DNA of 64,000 nucleotides. Source: Salvelinus alpinus. Lineage: Eukaryota > Chordata > Actinopteri > Salmoniformes > Salmonidae. Below, one piece after another: positions 16,657 through 27,300 of this stretch. Every line of letters begins with the position of its first letter. The stretch's first letter is position 1. The position numbers and the translations under genes are program-made. Below the pieces are notes generated by a model that worked only from the letters and a program-made list of their open reading frames with translations, did not search any database and was not told where the DNA came from. The DNA lies in the NCBI RefSeq assembly GCF_045679555.1, contig NC_092110.1, forward strand, positions 3,797,390 to 3,861,389, read 5' to 3'.

Positions 16657-17577
16657 ATAGTGGAAGTATTACTATATAGTTTACGCATCCAATCCTTTCA
16701 GATCTACACAGCGGGATCATTAGATATCTGTGGGGAAGGAGCAGTGAGTGGTTGATTTAGGATTGGGCGATTGTCGAACAGAGAGATAGGTACCTCACTT
16801 GCTGGTGGGGTTATGGAACACAGACGTTGAAAGTTAGCCTACACGTCACAGCAATCTGATGAGGATTCTGAGTCTGTTTTTGACTCATGATGAACACTAG
16901 AAATAGCAATGGTCTCTTGGATATCTGCATGTGATGTGTACTATACAATGGAAAAATTGAGGCACATTCTTGTTTTCTTAACAATGTCAAATCCAGTTGA
17001 GTCATTTTGAGGTTGCCTTCAGTTGCAATATCAGTCAGTGTAGCAATAACGGTTGTGTCTCCATGAAAGGAACTCAAATGTATCACAATGATAACAGTTG
17101 AGAATGATGCATCATGATCAAGTAATTGAGTACATCAAAAATGAATGCTCAAATGAAACACAAAGGGCCATTCTACAGCATTTGTATTCATAAAATTCCC
17201 AATATCCTATTATGAAACATAAATAATATAAAAAAATTGTAAAATAATCAAACATTCAATACAGCTGAAAGTTAAAGGAATAGTGGGAGAATGAAACATT
17301 TGAACTGCACTCAAGTAAACATTCTTGATTGATAATCAAGTATTCTTTTAACTGCCAGCCTGGAGCACCAAACAAATGTTTTCTTTTTACAACATTAAAG
17401 AAATGGAACACCCCATATCACACTATATTGCATGTTAGCTTCAGCGGTTTGACATCAAGATACTGGGTCCTCTCTCCTAACACCAGCTAGGCAAGTACAA
17501 TAAGAGATAGAAATAGCTGCATGACATACAAAATGGCACCCTCATTCAAACTGCATAAATAATTTTAAACAAACATA

Positions 17578-17876
17578 CCACTGAGTGTACAAAACATTAG
17601 GAACACCTTCTCTTTCCATGATATAGACTGACCAGGTGAATCAGTTGAAAGCTATGATCCCTTATTGATGTCACCTGTTAAATCCACTTCAATCAGTGTA
17701 GATGAAGGGGAGGAGACAGGTTAAAGAAGGATGTTTAAACCTGGAAACATGGATTGTGTCTGTGTGCCATTCAGATGGTGAATGGGCAAGACAAAATATT
17801 TAAGTGCCTTTCAAAGGGGAATGGTAGTAGGTTCAACTCAATATTAAGGTGTTCTTAATGTTTTGTACACTCAGTG
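17578..17876. mobile_element. Small Tc1-type MITE in the stx11 3' flank
   Basis: A 299 bp element next to TA dinucleotides (17576-17577 and 17877-17878). Its ends CACTGAGTGTACAAAACATT and AATGTTTTGTACACTCAGTG are inverted repeats, and there is no coding sequence. It is the complete member of the pair created by the tandem duplication. Confidence 0.8.
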
Positions 17877-18043
17877 TACATTGGAACACCCATACTGTAC
17901 ATCTGAAAATATTCAGGATCAAGTGCATACTTGTGTAAACAACTGCAAATTGATTACTTCTACTTCTTTAAATACATTGTCATGGCCATGAAAACACTTT
18001 TGAGAGGATCTTGACTTGAGATAAAACAAAAACACAATCGGTC

Positions 18044-18919
18044 TCACTTGTTGCAGCATGGGAAACAGCAACAGAACAACTTCCTACAGGGGTTGTTCTT
18101 CTTGTACTTCACCGCCAGCTTGATCTGAGCCTGGGCCTTGCCCACAAAGTCTGTTGTTGCGACTACGTTGGCCTCTATGTTGTCCACCATGGCCCCCTGT
18201 TCCTCCACTAGCAGAGCCATCTGGAAGAACAGCTCATGGATGTCCTTGATCCGACTCTCCAGCTCAACCAGCTCCTTGTGCCGGTTCTCGATCTCCGTAA
18301 GCGCTGATCGCGCCGTCCGCCCGTCCGCCAGGAGGTTGTCGGAGAACACGTTCCACTTACCCGTCTCGACCATCTCCTCAATCTGATCTCCGGTCACCTC
18401 CTTGCCCATTATCTTTGCCTGGCGCTGGATCCGGGTTTTGCAGTTCTCCCTCTGGCCCATCTCCGCTTGGTTGTACTCAGACATGGCCTCATGGAAGGCC
18501 CCGGTGAGAGAAACATACTGTGAGCGTACCATGCGGACCAGAGCAGAATGGGCACCATGCTCTTCTTCCAGCCGTTTGTGCTGCATGCCGATTTTCTCCA
18601 GCCGTGTGTAGATGCCCTCCCCCCGGGTCTTGATGCCCTTGGCCAGGGCATTGGAGTCTCGTTTGATGGAGCTGATCCGACGGACAGAGGTGAGGAATCG
18701 GGTGTTCTGCTTGCCCAGGCGCTTCACATCCATCCGGAGCAGAGCGATCTCCTTCCTCATTGACTGGACCTCTCTGAAGATGCTGTCCATCATGTCTTCG
18801 CCTTCGAACACCACTGACTGGTGCTCCAGCTGTTCCTCGTCATCAGTGCCCCGACCCTGACCTCCCTCGTCTGAAGAAGCGGGGGCCACCCCCTTCAGGT
18901 CAACCAGTCTGTCTCTCAT
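18044..18919 (-). CDS. stx11: Syntaxin-11-type SNARE
   Basis: The coding sequence is a single exon of 291 residues on the minus strand. It begins MRDRLVDLKGV, right after an acceptor (CCCATTCCAG, then GTAGGATG), and ends CRKLFCCCFPCCNK. Human STX11 (287 residues) shares the intronless coding exon and blocks such as DVKRLGKQN, SSIKRD, YNQAEM and QRENCK(T/I)RIQRQ. In order it carries an N-terminal acidic stretch, the Habc-type helices (about residues 45-165) and the Qa-SNARE motif (about 200-260, with the zero-layer Gln in LVEEQGAMVDNIE). A Cys-rich tail replaces the usual transmembrane helix and is expected to be palmitoylated. The family acts in late endosome and lytic-granule fusion in immune cells. 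The gene looks intact. Which zebrafish paralogue it corresponds to (stx11a or stx11b) was not tested. Confidence 0.93.
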   Translation of the reverse strand: MRDRLVDLKGVAPASSDEGGQGRGTDDEEQLEHQSVVFEGEDMMDSIFREVQSMRKEIALLRMDVKRLGKQNTRFLTSVRRISSIKRDSNALAKGIKTRGEGIYTRLEKIGMQHKRLEEEHGAHSALVRMVRSQYVSLTGAFHEAMSEYNQAEMGQRENCKTRIQRQAKIMGKEVTGDQIEEMVETGKWNVFSDNLLADGRTARSALTEIENRHKELVELESRIKDIHELFFQMALLVEEQGAMVDNIEANVVATTDFVGKAQAQIKLAVKYKKNNPCRKLFCCCFPCCNK

Positions 18920-19707
18920 CCTACCTGGAATGGGAGGAAAGTATTGAGGGTTACTGTATGATCTCCTTATCATCTCCTCTCTTTCATCCTACTTCCTGTA
19001 TATTGTAGAGCAGAACCCTGCTAGAGCAGTGCAGTTTTCATTCTTTATGGTCATGCAAGAAATTTCAGCAAATGTTGACTTTTTCATGCCTTAAAGAAGT
19101 TAGCGAGCTGCATAAACTGTATTAAGTGCAGAATATCTGATTTAAACAGATAACAGATAACAGCCACAAGCCCTCTTTCTATTAAGGCAATTTAACGCCA
19201 TTCTATAAGAGGAAATTAAATTACACCTATTAGCGCTACAGACGATACAGGACTATTAAAGGCCCAGTGCACTACTTTTGTGAAGATTTTTCCCCCCCAA
19301 TGTTTTAATTAATATGTTGGGTTTTTTCAGCACCCCTACATGTTGCGGTGGTGACTTTATTTTTTAGAGACATCAGTTATTAGATTCCCGGCCATTGACT
19401 CATAGGACATCTATAACAAAAGTTACGATTTTAACAACAATTTGATCACTGAAAGACATAGATGTTCAAATCTGTGGTGTTTCTTTACCACCCTTTAACA
19501 CACCTCAAACCTTTTCCAAGCATTTAATTATAGGCTTAGGTTATGACTTATCGTCTCTCTATAATCTCTTTCATGAGGCTACATGTATTTTACTGTTACA
19601 GTAGGCTACACAAGAGAATGCAATATGACAAGTTTCTTTCTGTGCACCAACTGAACACCATGACAAAAGTATCAGGCCAAAACACAAACACGTACACACC
19701 TACTGTA

Positions 19708-21109
19708 CAGTACCAGTCAAAAGTTTGAACACACGTGCTCATTCAAGGGTTTTTCTTTATTTGTACTATTTTCTACATTGTAGAATAATAGTGAAGACAT
19801 CAAAACTACGAAATAACACATAAGGAATCATGTAGAAACCATAAAAGTGTTAAAGAAATCAAAATATATTTTATATTTGAGATTCTTCAAAGTAGCCACC
19901 CTTTGCCATGATGCCAGCTTTGCACACTCTTGGCATTCTCTCAACCAGCTTCATGAGGTAGTCACCTGGAATGCATTTCAATTAACAGGTGTGCCTTGTT
20001 AAAAGTTATTTTGTGGAATTTCTTTCCTTCTTAATGCGTTTGAGCCAATCAGTTGTGTTGTGACAAGGTAGGGATGGTATACAGAAGATAGCCCTATTTG
20101 GTAAAAGACCAAGTCCATATTATGGCAATAACAGCTCAAATAAGCAAAGAGAAATAACAGTCCATCATTACTTTAAGGCATGAAGGTCAGTCAAAAACGG
20201 AAAATGTCAAGAACTTTGAAGTTTTCTTCAAGTGCAGTCCAAAAACCATCAAGCGCTATGATGAAACTGGCTCTCATGAGGTCCGCCACAGGAATGGAAG
20301 AACCAGAGTTACCTCTGCTGCAGAGGATAAGTTTATTAGAGTTAACTGCACCTCAGATTGCAACCCAAATAAAATGCTTCACAGAGTTCAAGTGGTCTAA
20401 TGAGTCCAACCGCCATGTCTTTGTGAGATGCAGAGTATGTGAACGGATGATCTCAGCATGTGTAATTCCCACCGTGAAGCATCGAGGAGGAGGTGTGATG
20501 GTGTGGGGGTGCTTTGCTGGTGACACTGTCTGTATTTTATTTAGAATTCAAGGCACACTTAATCAGCATGGCTACCACAAAATTCTGCAGCGATACGCCA
20601 TCCCACCTGGTTTGCGCATAGTGGGACTATAATTTGTTTTTCAACAGGACAATGACCCAAAACACACCTCCAGACTGTGTAAGGGCTATTTGACCAAGGA
20701 GAGTGATTGAGTGCTGCATCAGATGACCTGGCCTCCACAATCACCCGACCCCAACCCAATTGAGATGGTTTTTTGATGAGATGGACCGCAGAGTGAAGGA
20801 AAAGCAGCCAACAAGTGCTCAGCATATGTGGGAATTCCTTCAAAACTGTTGGAAAAACATTCCTCATGAAGGTGGTTGAGAGAACGCCAAGAGTGTGCAA
20901 AGCTGTCATCAAGGCAAAGGGTGGCTACTTTCAAGAATCTAAAATATATTTTGATTTGTTTAACACTTTTTTGATTACTACATGATTCCATATTTGTTAT
21001 TTCAAAGTTTTGATGTCTTCACTATTATTCTACAATGTAGAAAATAGTTTTAAAAAATAAAGAAAAACCCTTGAATAAGTAGTTGTGCCCAAACTTTTGA
21101 CTGGTACTG
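19708..21109 (+). mobile_element. Tc1/mariner element, decayed
   Basis: It lies next to TA at 19706-19707 and 21110-21111, with ends AGTACCAGTCAAAAGTTTG and their mirror (CAAACTTTTGACTGGTACTG, allowing mismatches). Long inverted arms include ATTTTCTACATTGTAGAATA. A shorter relative lies at 47163-48117. Confidence 0.9.
20122..20935 (+). pseudogene. Tc1-family transposase remnant
   Basis: It starts MAITAQISKE at 20122, but the frame soon breaks. Recognisable parts are KCFTEFKWSNESNRHVFVR and TVKHRGGGVMVWGCFAGDTV near 20370-20530, then QDNDPKHTSRLC near 20650 and the PNPIEM-type block with a stop after it. The region before the first catalytic Asp is shortened and several frameshifts are present. 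Dead copy. Confidence 0.85.
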
Positions 21110-21330
21110 TATATTGGCGACATTATTTATTGTAACAGAAAACATGCGCAACACATTACATTTCAGGAATAATTAACATTCAAATGAAATGAAGCAGCTC
21201 AAAATTTCACTCGCCCAACAACCCAAACTTAACTTGATGAGCAAAACACATCTCATCACAACCTAGCGTACAGTAGGCTAAATTAAATAACAGGACTGAA
21301 ACAACTCCAAACTTAATCAGAAACATTTAC

Positions 21331-21440
21331 CTGATATCGTGATCCGTAGACTATCCTATAACACCAACATCATTAAAACAGAACAGACAAATGCTCGAAG
21401 AATCATTTCCCCTTTCTGCTCCGTTTAGTCATCTAGCTGT
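21331..21440 (-). other. stx11: Possible non-coding first exon of the stx11-type gene
   Basis: A minus-strand donor (GATATCAG|GTAAATG, cut at 21331) lies upstream of the coding exon, with an AAATAAAGTAGG TATA-like stretch about 130 bp further upstream. Human STX11 also has an untranslated leader exon. The 5' boundary is a guess. If right, the Tc1 element at 19708-21109 sits in this gene's only intron. Confidence 0.35.
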
Positions 21441-22189
21441 GTCTGCCAGGAACCAGCCCACCACCTACTTTATTTCGTATATTCATTAGTGCAAACTGTA
21501 GCAAATCGTAACAAAACGTTTCGTATTGGATAAATTCAGATTGAGCCCTCCCGTGTCTGCACGTTTGGTTCCGTTTGGTTTCTATTGAATACACCCCTGG
21601 CAGGGAGTTTCCCCATGGCTGCTCTGACTTTTCTCATCCACAGCAACAGTGAAGGTGAAAAGCGGAAGCAAGGACAACAACCATGTTCCCGTTTTCATAT
21701 TTTAAACTCTTAAAACATTGTTGACAGTAATAATTTATATTGTGGTTGTTTTATGTTACTGGAAACAGAGATTTAATCAATGTTGTTGTACATTATACTT
21801 CTGGTATATTTGAATGAGCATCGTGGAACATATTGTGCCTATGGGGCGGATTCTGACCTGAGTTAAGCGTGCGTAAATGGAACACAATTCCCGTTTTATG
21901 CACTTTTCTCCATATGCATATTCTGAATTTGAACATAAGCATGAGAACAGCATGGTATTCTGACCTTGATTTAATTCCATGGTACGAATTAATGGGGAGT
22001 CGGCGGAGTTTAGCTCCCCTAAATGCAACAATAGTCTAAATTTGGCGTGTCTCCACATAATGCTAATTTAGCCATTCTCATATTTCTTTAAAAAGCAGTG
22101 GTAAATATATTTTACAGTGGTCAATATGAAAATAAAATATTCCAATGAAACGAACACCTCTCTGTCACCTCTCACCTCTCGGTCTATTT
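21441..22189. other. Upstream region of the stx11-type gene, nothing else recognised
   Basis: Non-repetitive, AT-rich sequence upstream of the inferred leader exon, so it may contain promoter elements. None could be named from sequence alone. Confidence 0.4.
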
Positions 22190-22350
22190 TTCTACTGTAT
22201 TATTGACTGTATGTTTGTTTTACTCCATGTGTAACTCTGTGTTGTTGTATGTGTCGAACTGCTTTGCTTTATCTTGGCCAGGTCTCAATTGTAAATGAGA
22301 ACTTGTTCTCAACTTGCCTACCTGGTTAAATAAAGGTGAAATCAAAAAAT
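22190..22350 (+). mobile_element. LINE 3' tail
   Basis: The sequence AAATGAGAACTTGTTCTCAA followed by CTACCTGGTTAAATAAAGGT is the 3' end of a LINE family very common in teleosts. Only the tail is present. Confidence 0.7.
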
Positions 22351-22665
22351 ATATATAATAAACATTTTTTTTTCTATGTGGGAAAGCTGCCCAGCTGGTA
22401 GGCCAAGTGCTGAATTTCAGCCTCAGCTGAGCTCCTTTGTGCATATTTGTTTGCCAGGCGACCTTGATAAAAAACTAGCCATTATTCCAATGAATTATGT
22501 TTATCCGTTCATTTCTCATCGTTTGCTTTAGTCATTCAGCTGTTTAGAGCGCTCATTGCTTTGTTATTCAGGTGCGCGGGTACTGGTGTTATCCGTGCCA
22601 TCTGTGGCGAGAAGGAGTAGACCATTTATTTATCTTCATTATTTTCTATCTGTTTTCTTTACTGG

Positions 22666-23670
22666 ATCACCTTTGGTATTTGGTATTTATTAGGATCCAC
22701 ATTAGCCGCTGCAAAAGCATCAGCTACTCTTCCTGGGGTCCTTATGAAACATAACACAATACATTGTACAGAACATTATTAGTCAAGGACTGAAATACAT
22801 ACTGTAACGACCCTGGGGTTATATCCGCGGAAATCGACTCTTCGGCACGAGCATGCTTTTGCGGCACAGTCGATAGCGCGCCGGACCTCGGGCTAGAAAG
22901 TCGAGGGTTCGAGACCTGCTCCCTGCCTGTTTCATTACAATACATTTAAAACGTCACACATAGCCTATTTATCAATACATACACACAATATCTAGGTCTA
23001 ATACATAATACATGGCAAATTACAATAAAATATATATAAAATGACTGTCTCTTCACAGTCCCCTTTGTGCAGTATGGAGTTCTTTTAACTGTTTAAAAAA
23101 AAACTATTTTTATTCCTACCTTGAGTTATCTGGGGTGGCAGAGCGTCCCATGTTGTCATAGCTCTATTTAATACTGTGCGTTTCCCAGCCTCTGTTCTGG
23201 ACCTGGGGACTGTGAAGAGACCTCTAGTTGCATGTCTTGTGTTGTACCGATCGATGAGTGTCCAAACTGTTGGCCAACTGCTTGAACAGACACTTCGGTA
23301 CCTTCAACAATACCTCGCACAAAGACCAATAGTGATGCAGTTAATCTCTTCACAACTTTGAGCCAGGAGAGACTGACATGCGTGTTACTGGAACTTTCCC
23401 TCCGTGTACATCTAAGTGCAATATGTGCTGCTTTGTTCTTGACCAACTGCAATTTACCTATGTCCCTCTTTGCCGCACATGACCACACAACTGGGCAGTA
23501 ATCCAGGTGCGAAAAAACGAGGGCATGTAGTCTGGTCGACTGAGTCTGGTCGACTGAGATGTCAAGAAGGCAGAGCAACGCCCTATCATGGACAGACCTC
23601 TTCCCATTTTAGCAACCATTGAGTCTATATGTGTTGACCATGTGATGATGGTCGATAATTTCACTAGACT
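22666..23670 (-). mobile_element. LINE 3' part, minus strand, interrupted
   Basis: The minus-strand translation in 23168-23664 matches the C-terminal region of a non-LTR polymerase (SHLDYCPVVWS, KLQLVKNKAAHIALRC, SWLKVVKRL). The element ends at the left in GGATCCTAATAAATACCAAA-type repeats. At least one frame change separates the coding pieces, and it is truncated on its 5' side. A short tRNA-like element is inserted at 22803-22937. Confidence 0.8.
22803..22937 (+). mobile_element. Short tRNA-like insertion with TGTAA...TTACA ends
   Basis: About 135 bp inside the LINE, bounded by TGTAACGA and TCATTACA and flanked on each side by ATAC (probable target duplication). It contains a B-box-like GGTTCGAGACC and, about 40 nt before it, an A-box-like CGGCACAGTCGATAGCGC, as in a tRNA. 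Either a tRNA-derived short element or a small element that captured a tRNA. No coding sequence. Confidence 0.55.
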
Positions 23671-24591
23671 AGCCTACAGCCTAGAGCTAGATAACAATGC
23701 GCATCGAATCCATCCAACAAGTATACGTTAATGACAATAATCCTATGGTTGACTCTTTCGGTTAGAAGCATTCGATTTTGCAACGGCATAGGCCTATATT
23801 ATTTTGGATTTGTGTGCCCATGAGAACTGTTTCACGACAAAACATAATAAAATGAAACGTATGCATAGTTACACTTACAGTGCATTTTCCCGAGATCTCC
23901 AAGATCTATTATTCGTACAGGGTTTAAAAATGAAAAATAACACTGTCATACATGTCATTCATGTAAGGAAAGAAAGGTAGTGTTTTATGTCACACGATCT
24001 GTGAAGACTCCAAACATTAACTCATGAATTATGGACAACTCATGAACTAGGGTGTAGAACATGTTTTGATTCAACTAATGTATTATATTGAATGTAGGCT
24101 AACTAGTCTGTGTGTGTTCATGTGTTTAAAATTGCCTTGGTTGAGAGGGTAGGCTTCCACTGTGGTGTAGGCCTGGAGGAGGGTAAATGCAAGTAAACGC
24201 TGTTCACCCACCTTTAAAAAAATGCATTGAAAGCATAGGGATCGGTACTTTTTTCACCGCGACCGGCAATCAGAGTTTACACACCTATTTAAAAAAAAAT
24301 ACTATACCACTGGCTACCGGCAGGCCTATTTGAAGCTCATGGTAATACACATTGTACCCTAGTCTAGTAAATTGAGTATGTGTGTTAGGTTGATCATCCT
24401 GTTTTTCCAGAGACAGTTTCAGCCCCATTTCAGGTGTCCTGACGTTTCAGGCTACAAAAAAGGTACATTTGGCACCAAGACACATCAAGTAATGTAGGCC
24501 TAGTCAATGGGAATGGTGGACTGTCATTAGGCACACTTCTTGTTGTTTTGTAACAGATGTCTATTTTCATTAATCAAATGGTGCGAGTATA
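23671..24591. other. Intergenic sequence, nothing recognised
   Basis: No open frame of note, no RNA gene and no clear repeat boundary. Confidence 0.5.
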
Positions 24592-24765
24592 CAGTCGTGG
24601 CCAAAAGTTTTGAGAATGACAAATATAAATGTTCACAAAGTTTGCTGCTTCAGTGTCTTTAGATATTTTTTCCAGATGTTACTATGGAATACTGAAGTGT
24701 AATTACAAGCATTTCATAAGTGTCAAAGGCTTTTATTGACAATTACATGAAGTTGATGTAAAGAG

Positions 24766-25782
24766 TCAATATTTCCAGTGTTGACCCTTCTTTTTCAAGA
24801 CCTCTGCAATCCGTACTGGCATGCTGTCAATTAACTTCTGGGCCACATCCTGAATGATGGCAGCCCATTCTTGCATAATCAATGCTTGGAGTTTGTCAGA
24901 ATTTGTGGGGTTTTGTTTGTCCACCCGCCTCTTGAGGATTGACCACAAATTCTCAACGGGATTAAGGTCTGGGGAGTTTCCTGGCCATGGACCCAAAATA
25001 TCGATGTTTTGTTCCCCGAGCCACTTAGTTATCACTTTTGCCTTATGGCAAGGTGCTCCATCATGCTGGAAACGCATTGTTCGTCACCAAACTGTTCCTG
25101 AATGGTTGGGAGAAGTTGCTCTCGGAGGATGTGTTGGTACCATTCTTTATTCATGGCTGTGTTCTTAGGCAAAATTGTGAGTGAGCCCACTCCCTTGGCT
25201 GAGAAGCAACCCCACACATGAATGGTCTCAGGATGCTTTACTGTTGGCATGACACAGGACTGATGGTAGTGCTCACCTTATCTTCTCCGGACAAGCTTTT
25301 TTTCCGGATGCCCCAAACAATCGGTAAGGGGATTCATCAGAGAAATTGACTTTACCCCAGTCCTCAGCAGTCCAATCCCTGTACCTTTTGCAGAATATCA
25401 GTCTGTCCCTGATGTTTTTCCTGGAGAGAAGTGGCTTCTTTGCTGCCCTTCTTGACACCAGGCCATCTACCAAAAGTCTTCACCTCACTGTGCGTGCAGA
25501 TGCACTCACACCTGCCTGCTGCCATTCCTGAGCAAGCTCTGTACTGGTGGTGCCCCGATCCCGCAGCTGAATCAACTTTAGGAGACTGTCCTGGCGCTTG
25601 CTGGACTTTCTTGGGCGCCCTGAAGCCTTCTTCACAACAATTGAACCGCTCTCCTTGAAGTTCTTGATGATCCGATAAATGGTTGATTTAGGTGCAATCT
25701 TACTGGCAGCAATATCCTTGCCTGTGAAGCCCTTTTTGTGCAAAGCAATGATGACGGCATGTGTTTCCTTGCAGGTAACCAT
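24766..25782 (-). pseudogene. Tc1-family transposase remnant
   Basis: The minus-strand reading starts MVTCKETHAVIIALHKKGFT at 25782 and ends KKGQHWKY at 24766. The DNA-binding half, FSDESPYRLFG (first Asp), FQHDGAPCHKAKV (second Asp) and SPDLNPVENLWSILKRR (Glu) are all present, but in at least three different frames. It is non-functional although most motifs survive. Confidence 0.88.
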
Positions 25783-25928
25783 GGTTGCCAGAGGAAGAAC
25801 AAGGATTCCAAGCACCACCCTCCTTTTGAAGCTTCCAGTCTGTTATTCAAACTCAATCAGCATGACAGAGTGATCTCCAGCCTTGTCCTCGTCAACACTC
25901 ACACCTGTGTTAACGAGAGAATCACTCT

Positions 25929-25998
25929 CTGCATTTCAGCCCTGCCACAAAAGGACCAGTTGACATGCCCTGCCTTTTGTGGCAGGGCTGAAATGCAG
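25929..25998. repeat. Perfect 26-bp inverted repeat with 18-nt loop
   Basis: CTGCATTTCAGCCCTGCCAC plus six more bases at 25929-25954 is exactly complementary to 25973-25998. Only the right arm is at its expected place in this Tc1 family, as I remember the consensus. The left arm therefore looks like a local inverted copy. Confidence 0.85.
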
Positions 25999-26513
25999 TG
26001 GAAAAGTTTTGGGGGGATTCAGTTCATTTGCATGGCAAAGAGGGACTTTGCAATTAATTGCTATCTAAAGCTATCTAAACCGAGTGCTGACAGGCAACTA
26101 CACATAGACAAGAACCCACGAAACCAAAAGGGAAAATGGCAACCTAAATAGGATCCCCAATCAGAGACAACGATAAACAGCTGCCTCTGATTGGGAACCA
26201 ATTCAGGTCACCATAGACCTACAATTACCTAGACTTACAAAAACCCCATGATCTACAAAAACCCTAGACAAGACAAAAACAAGCATACCCACCCTCGTCA
26301 CACCCTGACCTGACCAAAATAATACAGAAAGCATAGATAACTAAGGTCAGGGCGTGACAGTACCCCCCCCCAAAGGTGCGGACTCCCGACCGCAAACCTG
26401 AACTTATAGGGGAGGGTCCGGGTGGGCATCTACCCTCGGTGGCGGCTCTGGTTCTGGACGCCGCCCCCCATCTTTACACTGGTCCCTCCGCCTTTGTAGA
26501 GCTAAACCGTGGC

Positions 26514-26835
26514 TCATCGCCGGAGGCTCTGGACTGTTTATCATCGCCGGAGACCCCGGGCCGGGGACCATCGCTGGAGACCCCGGGCCGGGGACCTTCG
26601 CTGGAGGCTCCGGACTGGGGATCGTCGCTGGAGGCTCCGGACTGGGGATCGTCGCTGGAGGCTCCGGACTGTGCTCGTCGTTGGAGGTTCCGGACTGTGG
26701 CCCGTCGTTGGAGGTTCCGGACTGTGGCCCGTCGCCGGAAGCTCTGGACTGGGTACTGTCGCCGGAAGCTCTGGACTGGGTACTGTCGCCGGAAGCTCTG
26801 GACTGGGTACTGTCGCCGGAAGCTCTGGACTGCCG
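26514..26835. repeat. Minisatellite of about 27-bp units in the LTR fossil
   Basis: Repeats of GGAGGCTCCGGACTGGGGAT-type units, roughly 27 bp each, about eleven to twelve imperfect copies; the repeat register is open on both strands. It explains the long opposing open frames in this stretch. Confidence 0.75.
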
Positions 26836-26864
26836 AGTCGCACTGGATACCTGGTGCGTGGTGC

Positions 26865-27300
26865 CAGTACTGGTGGTGTGGTACCGGGCTGGAGACACGC
26901 ACCTCATGGCGAGTGCGAGGAGCAGGCACAGGACGTACTGGACTCTGGAGGCGCACTGGAGGTCTGGTGCGTGGTGCCGGCACTGGTGGTACCGGGCTGG
27001 GGACACGCACCTCAGGGCGAGTGCGGGGAGGTGACACAGGATGTACTGGACTCTGGAGGCGCACTGGAGGCCTGGTGCATGGTGACGGCACTGGTGGTAC
27101 CGGGCTGGGGACACGCACCTCAGGGCGAGTGCAGGTAGGAGACACAGGATGTACTGGACTCTGGAGGCGCACTGGAGGCCTGGTGCGTGGTGCCGGAACT
27201 GGTGGTACCGGGCTGGGGACACGCACCTCAGGGCTAGTGCGGAGAGGTGGCACAGGACATACTGGACTGTGGAGGTGCACTGGAGATCTGCAGCGTAGAG
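26865..27300. repeat. Tandem array with 108-bp period in the LTR fossil
   Basis: The block ACCGGGCTGG recurs at 26883, 26991, 27099 and 27207, exactly 108 bp apart, with long similarity between copies. Because 108 is divisible by three, frames stay open across the array. Confidence 0.85.

Larger units (their letters stand above)
24592..26063 (-). mobile_element. Tc1/mariner element, right end missing
   Basis: The left end AGTCGTGGCCAAAAGTTTTG follows TA at 24590-24591. Transposase runs on the minus strand. The matching right end is absent: family-like sequence (GGGGGATTCAGTTCATTTGC, ACTTTGCAATTAATTGC) stops near 26063, where the LTR fossil begins. The sub-terminal part contains a perfect 26-bp inverted duplication (25929-25998). 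Confidence 0.88.
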
